From Nansenia antarctica (lineage: Eukaryota; Chordata; Actinopteri; Argentiniformes; Microstomatidae), in assembly GCA_963989245.1 (NCBI GenBank), contig OZ022346.1, positions 58,200,584-58,264,583 on the forward strand: 64,000 bases of DNA, written 5' to 3'. Numbering within the stretch: position 1 is the stretch's first letter; the number at the start of each line of letters is the position of its first letter. Shown here piece after piece: positions 57,129-64,000 of the stretch. A program made the position numbers and the translations under genes. The notes below the pieces were generated by a model. That model did no database searches. It was not told the DNA's origin and saw nothing but the letters and a program-made list of their open reading frames with translations.

Positions 57129-59703
57129 ATGCAACGAACAATAAGTCAAATGTTTAAGAGAAAGGAGAGAGATAAAGAAGCAGATAATGTGGCTAAAGTT
57201 AGAAGGAGAGAGCAAATTGAGGGCCAGAGGGGGGAGGCAGAACCTCTGCAAAATGAAAACCCACCCTCAGATGCAAACACAGGTGATGATGCTAACTTAC
57301 CAGAGAATGGACATGAAGTTAGCTTACTAGCAAACTAGACAGTGGCTTACTCAGAACACAGTCTGTGTGCATACAGTACAACATTTTGTATGTATCCTAC
57401 ACATTGTAGGATACATTTTGAGATATTTTATTTTACTAATAATCTGTTCATTAATGTATCTGCCCACTGTTCTGACAATTCAAAGACAGAGACTGTTTGA
57501 CTGTCTTTTGATGAATTTAGTTGTAAATGTTATTCTAATTTAAAACAGTTGAAGGCCAGAGGGAGGAAGAGGAGACTCAACAAGAAGCAGCAGGTCCCTC
57601 TCCCTACTCAGAAGAAAGAACAGGCGATGCTGCTAGCCCTCCTACTGCTTACCCTAATGTATGGAAAGAAGAACAGTATAAACAGTGCAAGGAGAAAAAT
57701 GAATGGCTGCATGCTGAAAATGGAAGGCTAGGCTGTAGCCCATGCCATGATGTAAAAGACCTGGGTGTCATGGCATCCCGTGGGGTCAACATAGCTACTC
57801 AGTGGGCTGAGGGAAAGATAGCCCCAAGTGGTAATTCAAGGGAAGTACAGCTTTCATCACTGCGGAAAAAGATCCATGAGCACAGGAACTCCACAGCGCA
57901 TACTGAAGCTGTCAAGATTCTTCAGACAGCAAATAAAGACATACTTCTGAACGTAAACGCCAGTAGTCAGGAGTCTGCATTTGAGTCTACTGCCAAAGTA
58001 TTCATGACAGCATACTATGTGGCCAAGAATAACAAGCCTTTCACAGACTTTGAGAGTCTGATTGACCTGCAGCAAGTAAATGATGTTAGCTTAGGGCGTG
58101 TTTTGCACAGCAAAACAGTCTGTGTTGATATAATTGAGCATGTGTCATCACAGATGAAAAAGGAACTTCTGAAAAAGATAATAGAGGCCAACTGTAAAAT
58201 CATAGTATTGGCTGATGAGTCGACCAGTGTCGGGCACAAATCAACACTCATTGTGTTTCTGAAGGCTAGTGTTGATGGAGACATGGAGCCCATTGCCTTT
58301 CCATTAGACCTGGTTGAGCTGGATAGTATGTCTGCTGCTCATATCAAGGAACAGATTATGGGTTGCTTGCTTAAGAACGGCTTCACTGTTGAGTTGCTGA
58401 GGGAAGTCCTCATTGGATTTTGCAGTGATGGGGCCAGTGTCATGCTGGGAGTGAAGTCAGGTGTTGGGAAGTTGCTCCAGGATGACTTCCCAGGCATCCT
58501 ACTATGGCACTGCCTCAATCACAGACTGGAGCTTGCTGTGGACCAGGCCCTGGATGTGACGGGGGGAACAAAGGACTTCCAGGCATTCCTTGACAGCCTA
58601 TATTCATTATATAGCCAGTCACCAAAAAACATGCGGGAGCTGAGTGAATGTGCTCACAACCTAGACATTGCCCTCAGGAGGATCAGAAAAGTGTTCAGTG
58701 TTCGCTGGGTAGCTTCTTCATGCAGGGCAGTCTCTGCAGTTTGGCAGTCTTATCCAGCCTTGGCACAACATTTCCGTGAAGCATCAGAGGATAACACAAG
58801 GGACAACAGAGACAGGGCCAAATTCAAAGGTCTGCTTTCTAAGTTGTGCTCCATCAACTTCCTGAAAAGTCTTGCAGTGATGGCAGATGTTCTGACTGAA
58901 CTTAAGAACTTGTCAGAGATTCTTCAGGACAGACAGACCACGCTCCCAAAGGCCCATGACAACATGACAATCTATATCAAACGCATAGAAAGCCTCAATC
59001 GCTACCCAGGACAACATGCAGTTGAAGCCAGCCAAGCAGAGGAAGTGATGGAATTCAAGGGAGAGGAGTTAAGAGTTGGCAGGTCTCCCATCATTAACTC
59101 TGCTCAGTTCATCCAAGCAGTGGTAGACAATAAAGACTCTTCACAACCACAGCAAACAGAGCACAGGCCAGTGTTGCATCCAACCGAAAAGAGGCGTACA
59201 ATAACCTTATCAAACAATTGGCAGTCCTCAACCCTGACAACTGGGACCACGACAATGCTCGATTTGGAGATAATGAGGTGAGGGCTTTGTGTGATGTCCT
59301 ACATCTGAATGGACAAGAGGCCGACCTTAGGTTCACTGAATACAAAGCAAGTGGAGGAAGAACCATTCCTAAGAGGATGAAGAAGTTGCTCATGGCAGTT
59401 GACACACTGTCTGCAAGCAATGCTGACTGTGAACGGGGGTTCAGCACAATGAACAACATCATAACTGAGTATAGGAGCAAACTGACAACAAGAAATGCAG
59501 CAAATCTCCTCTTCATCAGCTCTGTGGGACCTCCATGCAGACAGTGGGATCCACTGCCTTATGTGAAGACTTGGCTAGGCAAAGGAAGAAGAGCAGCCCA
59601 CTCAACAAGTTGCATGACTCGCCAATACACAGAAGACAAGGATAACTACTTCAGCCCTCTGTGGAAAATGTGTTTAAGTGTTCCCACTTTCCCAGGGACC
59701 TAG
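57129..59703 (+). CDS. hAT transposase-derived KIAA1586-like protein (one frameshift)
   Basis: Exon 1 57129-57282 (MQRTISQMFKRKERDKE), intron with donor ACAG|GTGATG and acceptor TAAAACAG, exon 2 from 57549. Exon 2 opens upstream of the ATG at 57770 (KEEQYKQCKEKNEWLHAENG, then CSPC and HEHRNSTAH as a possible C2H2-type zinc module). Then the RNase H-fold transposase: VLADESTSVG, GFCSDGASVMLG, LLWHCLNHRLELAV. The frame changes at about 59130 (ends at 59281); the other frame continues ASVASNRKEAYNN to NPDNWD and the hAT dimerisation region LSASNADCERGFSTMN, stopping at 59703. Intronless body, KIAA1586/ZMYM-like. The N-terminal QRTISQMF resembles a PCNA-binding box. Terminal repeats of the source element were not found. 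Confidence 0.75.
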
Positions 59704-59769
59704 ATCCTGCATGGAAATTAATGAACCTCTATTGGGAAGAAACACTTGAGTTACCCAGTTTGTGTTTTA

Positions 59770-59922
59770 AAAAAATCTGTTCAAAAAGGAGACTTGAAGA
59801 GACACATGATAGTTCACACAGGAGAGAAACAATTTAATTGTTCAGTGTGTGGTAAATGTTTTGCTCAAAAAGGAGAGTTGCAATCACACATGATAGTCCA
59901 CATAGGAGAGTCTACGTTATAG
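59770..59922 (+). pseudogene. C2H2 zinc-finger relic
   Basis: Reads KKSVQKGDLKRHMIVHTGEK and then CSVCGKCFAQKGELQSHMIV, one whole and one partial Krueppel-type finger with the HTGEK linker, stopping at TAG 59920. No further fingers; a fragment left by another insertion or duplication. Confidence 0.8.
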
Positions 59923-59988
59923 AGTCTGAGTTATGAGTCTGTTATAATGTTTAAATAAATAATTTAAACATTATATTATTATTATTGT

Positions 59989-60150
59989 CAAGTGTTTCTA
60001 ATTTCAACACCAACACCACGATGTGTGTGTTCAGGGATGCATGAAGCTGGTGGCGGGAGGAGAACAATATGAAACGATGAAGGTTGGGGTAGTAGCCTAT
60101 AGTTCCTGTAAGAAACTCAAACCACTTTCACCCCTGAGCCTATGGGTAAA
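59989..60150. repeat. Left arm of a 3.3-kb inverted repeat
   Basis: From GTGTTTCTAATTTCAACACC to ACCACTTTCACCCCTGAG; its reverse complement is at 63165-63312. Confidence 0.85.
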
Positions 60151-63100
60151 CCAATGCACTCATTCACATCCTTTTACTCCAGCATCATCATGTACATCTG
60201 GGAGAAGTTGAGGATGTGAGGAGGGCACTGTTTCTAATTCACCTTGAGCGTGTTACAGAAGCAGGTCGTGATATGCAGTCGTCGACAAGGCAAGGAGTGA
60301 AACAATGAAAGGCATTCTATTCGCCGACTATTAGTGCCCCATACTTACGATTTATCCCTGTAATGTATGTAGGCTCCTTCAATGGATCAATGACAATTGC
60401 AGTCTCTGCAAGCTAACCGGACTCACACAGCTGGGACCATTAGCGGCCAATCCAGCGGCGCCAGCCAGACGAAAGCTCTGATAAAAGGCGAAGCTGCATC
60501 TACAGCTGGCATTTTCAAAAACTTGAAATTGCCCAGTTCAGTTGTGACATTTGGTTCTCCAGATACACCCATTGGTAAAAATATGGCACGTTACGAATTC
60601 AGCTGCGAGAAGCGGAGCTGGTACAGACCATTGTCTGAGCCGACGGAGGGGAGGTGTACTGCATCCTAAAGTTGCAGCTGTGCAATTCTCTGATCATCAT
60701 AACATCATGGTCCTAAAATGCTGTCTGTGTATCATAACATTATTGGATAACATCATAACAACAACATCTAATGATCTGAGGATAGTCATTATGCGCACTC
60801 TGAAGTGAAAACAAGTCTTTCCGCTGGATAAATGACAGTTAAGTGCCCAGAAATTGCAACATATATAGTAACTGTATCTTTATAGAGTTAATTGAAGCAT
60901 ACATCTATAAATAATATTATTTGAAATTGGCATGCAGTCATTATGCTGCCGCAGTAGGATAATGTCTCTTTTGTCCATATGATTGCCCCTTTTTTACATG
61001 ATTGCCCCAGTTATGGAAGTGTACATCAGAACAACAAATCCTTCCTAACACTTCCCTGCACACTCACCCTCATAGTTCCCCTGGCCTAGATGGTTTCTGC
61101 CATGCTCAAAATAAATTGTGTAGTAATCGAGACTGTCCGTCCAATTACGTTTACATCTCCCAAGACAGCTTTGACCATATCACAGTTGTTGCGCTTTAAT
61201 GCTCTTTAAATATACAACATGCGCCTGGATATGAGACTCTAGGTGGGCATTAATTGGGTACCTACACGATAGAAGAGTATGCCAGGGCGGTGGGCACAGT
61301 CCCACAGGTAGGTGTGCCAGGTGTTAGCCATTTAGACAGATAAGGTAATTGTAAATATGAGAAGGGAAACGATCCACAAGAGGCGCAAGTACAAGTATCT
61401 ACATGGTCCCCATACTGTAGGTACAGTAGAGGCGCACTTTTTCGGAAGTTAAACTGCGTCTGTAATGGTTGCTCAAGTCACAATTCATTCAAGTTCACGC
61501 GTCCTTCAATGCAGCTACTGTATGTTACCTGACTACAGTATATTAAACCAAACGACACCCACTCCCCTTTAACTTCATCGCAATGTGCATGGAGCCACAC
61601 TGTAGACACGTATGGATCTTGAAATAATGACCTGTCAGAATAATTCATACATTAGGCAGCAACCTTTGAGCTCTTGTATATTTGTTTTGTTATATCATAT
61701 TATACGAGGCATATATAGAGAGAGATAGAGGAAATGGTTTACTCATTGTTTGTTATAGTCTCCCAACAGACCTGTAACATTTAACAATGCTAAACACCTA
61801 TTTGACTGTGTTGGACTATTACACCCTTATAACAATGAAAACATGTTTTCTATTATGGAAATATCAACAGCCAGCCAATGTGTCTTTCTCATCTGAAAAT
61901 AGTGAGCATTTGTATGCAATACAACTGAATGTAAAGTGTATTTATTTGAAATGTCTCCGGGTGACATGGAGACAAACTTAATCATGTGCTTGAAAATCAA
62001 TTTTCTCACTGAGAAGTGTGTTGAGCAATCTTGTGATTGAAAATGTACAAATCAGACGGAGAGTCAGAATCTACGACCGGTCCTGTTGACGCATGCCAGA
62101 GGGAAATCAATACAGTGAAACAGGAAACAAATGTAGCAACACATGCAAACTGCCCTTGGGCTTGGCTGTATTCTATTATTGCCTTTTTGGGCTATTTTGA
62201 CTTTTAATTGCTGATAGTATAAAAGACTCGATTGTGTTGCTGTAGAGGACGCATGTAGACGCACCATCTGCATGATATACCACTGTAGCTTCTTCTTCTT
62301 ATTATTATCAATGTCATCACCAAAACATTTCACAAATGACAATTCAATATAGGTTCTAAAGCAAAGACTAGCGTGAAAAAAGACAAATACAATTAAAACC
62401 ACATCCCTATACAATGCATTTGCAGCCATGACGAAGCAACCGTTTACCTTTAGCTTTAGAGAACACTAAACACTATGGGGACCAATGGTTACACACACAC
62501 AGTTTATGCCTATCAAATATTAAAGAAACTTTAATTATTTGTTTAGGAGTGTTAGGGAACCCTGTGTCATTGTGCTTTGTAAAACACAAAGCACAGTATA
62601 AATGCATCTTTTAGCCCAGTCCAATAGCATGGTGTGTTCTATGAGCATTTAGTTAAGCGAGAAGCAAGAGGTCATTAACGAGGCATATTCTCACAAAGGA
62701 TAGCTGCAGGGTATCCAACAGACTACAAAAGAAAAAAAATGGCCCTTTTTCTCTCAGTTCACATCTCCGCCACTGGAAGCAGGGTGACTGGAGGGACGTC
62801 AGGCTGAGTGTGGTGCCGCTGTCCATGGTGCTGATCCTGGCACACGGCACATCCGCTTCACTGTAGCTCCCGGGGGGAAACACTGGCAGTCATAGCGGAG
62901 GCAGTTGATCAGCTTCATAGCGACTTTAGTGAAAATTATCAGAATTGATTGATGAAAAGCTGAATAATGTCGCTTACTATTTCTCTTTTACACATTGTGT
63001 GTCGAGCACATCTGTCTTTCATATTATTCCACGACAGGCAGCCCCCTTTTTGGGTCAGTTTCTTGTGTTATGTATATAGTATTATTATTATTATTTGCAT

Positions 63101-63164
63101 GATTATGATTATTATGATGATGATTATTATTATTATGCTGCTGCCACATTCCCAGAGAAGCCCC
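60151..63164. other. Spacer of the inverted repeat, no gene recognised
   Basis: AT-rich, with ATT microsatellite patches. The longest suggestive frame, 60397-60669 (MQSLQANRTHTAGTISGQSS..., ending RYEFSCEKRSW), has no family I know. No splice-consistent gene was found on either strand. Confidence 0.5.
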
Positions 63165-63312
63165 TACTCAGGGGTGAAAGTGGTTTGAGTTTCTTACAGG
63201 AACTATAGGCTACTACCCCAACCTTCATCGTTTCATATAGTTCTCCTCCTGCCCCCAGCTTCATGCATCCCTGAACACACACATCGTGGTGTTGGTGTCG
63301 AAATTAGAAACA
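63165..63312. repeat. Right arm of the 3.3-kb inverted repeat
   Basis: CAGGGGTGAAAGTGGTTTGA through TGTCGAAATTAGAAACACTT, inverse of 59989-60150 with few differences. Confidence 0.85.
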
Positions 63313-64000
63313 CTTTAGGGCTGCCAAGTTTCACCAAAAGTTTGGAGTGAGAGTTTTGGGTGGTGGAGCGACCCAAAACTGTGCACGTTTTGGTAGTGGC
63401 GGCCCCTCTCTCCCACACAATTATTTGTGCTAGTTTCCTGCAATTTTAAACCAGCACAAGAAATTAAAATAATTGGAACATTTGATAAAACAAGAGAAAT
63501 TCAGATAATATATCTTAAGTCTTAATAAAAAAATACAGTAGGCTACAGAGTCTAAAACAAAATTGGGCCTCATCAAGTGAACTCAACCCCTTGGTCAGCA
63601 GTAGAAAGACCATTGGTCATCATCTTATATACAGTGCATTGCTCATAGATGGCTATCATGTTATACAGTACATACCAGGGTTTTTCCTGGGTCAGAATCA
63701 AGCCTTGGAGGTTGATGTTGTGCGTGCGCAGTGCGCCCACATTTTCTTTGAGGGACCCCCAATTGTTGTATTTGTATTGTAAATTGTAATTATTATTATT
63801 ATTAATAATAATAATCATAATCATAATACGATGCGATGCGATTTGAAAGTACCAGTAGGCTACCAGATACGTATGCACATATTTTGCTACCAGGGTTGCC
63901 AGATGGAATTGACAATTTCCAGCCCAACCAGTCTAAAAGCTGCCGAATCCACCCGTCCAGTGTGACCAAAAGTAGCCCAATCTGGCAACACGGCTTGCTT
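63313..64000. other. Right edge of the window
   Basis: No gene recognised. Holds an ATT/AAT-rich tract (63780-63825) and a hairpin at 63893-63993 (GTTGCCAGATGG against CCAATCTGGCAAC) of the same kind as 43887-43984. Confidence 0.5.

Overview
The window is eukaryotic and vertebrate: spliced genes with GT-AG introns, long (GT)n tracts, and a dense mix of hAT, Tc1/mariner, L2-like and L1-like transposable elements, MITEs and solo LTRs typical of a teleost fish. Every gene I could assemble lies on the + strand. No species marker is visible, so I stop at 'teleost'. All exon calls are from reading frame, splice sites and phase; nothing was aligned by software.

0.26-22.6 kb: a pyrin-domain (PYD) exon array. 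I count 24 intact exons, each encoding one whole PYD of about 80-90 residues. Those from 2.25 kb onward are phase 1 at both ends. They fall into three types (A, B, C) repeated as an A-B-C triad of about 1,585 bp, inside a larger segment repeated at exactly 7,245 bp. After the array come Ser-rich linker exons and the first part of a FIIND domain (the ZU5-like half known from NLRP1 and CARD8). All exon phases agree from the first ATG to the FIIND exon, so one transcript encoding a multi-PYD-FIIND protein is possible. The autoproteolysis site and UPA half of FIIND are not seen. Around it lie a solo LTR, two copies of a rearranged L2-like LINE insertion, a Tc1 relic, two MITEs and a minisatellite made from a MITE end.

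23.5-29.3 kb: nsmce4a (SMC5/6 complex subunit Nse4) in ten exons, nearly complete but with a frame break and stop at the end of exon 6. Two MITE copies in opposite orientation flank exons 6-8.

29.3-37.3 kb: a solo LTR, then two tandem copies (spacing about 3.1 kb) of a G-rich minisatellite joined to two exons of leucine aminopeptidase 3. Both copies carry the same two frameshifts, so they are duplicated pseudogene fragments.

37.7-42.4 kb: the N-terminal exons of a NuMA-like gene with one frameshift and one nonsense codon, ending where transposons begin; a truncated pseudogene.

42.6-46.4 kb: nested DNA transposons and a probable solo LTR. 46.4-55.8 kb: tdrd12 (piRNA-pathway helicase/Tudor protein) from the helicase region to the end, open in all 14 exons, with a CCCH zinc finger and a C-terminal coding minisatellite; its N-terminal Tudor exons are not in the window.

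55.8-64 kb: MITEs, a hAT transposase-derived KIAA1586-like gene with one frameshift, a C2H2 zinc-finger relic, and AT-rich sequence with a 3.3-kb inverted-repeat structure but no recognised gene.

The genes share no pathway. The pattern (an expanding immune exon array beside broken or partial copies of nsmce4a, lap3, numa1 and tdrd12) looks like a duplication-prone, transposon-rich region. The most novel item is the PYD array.
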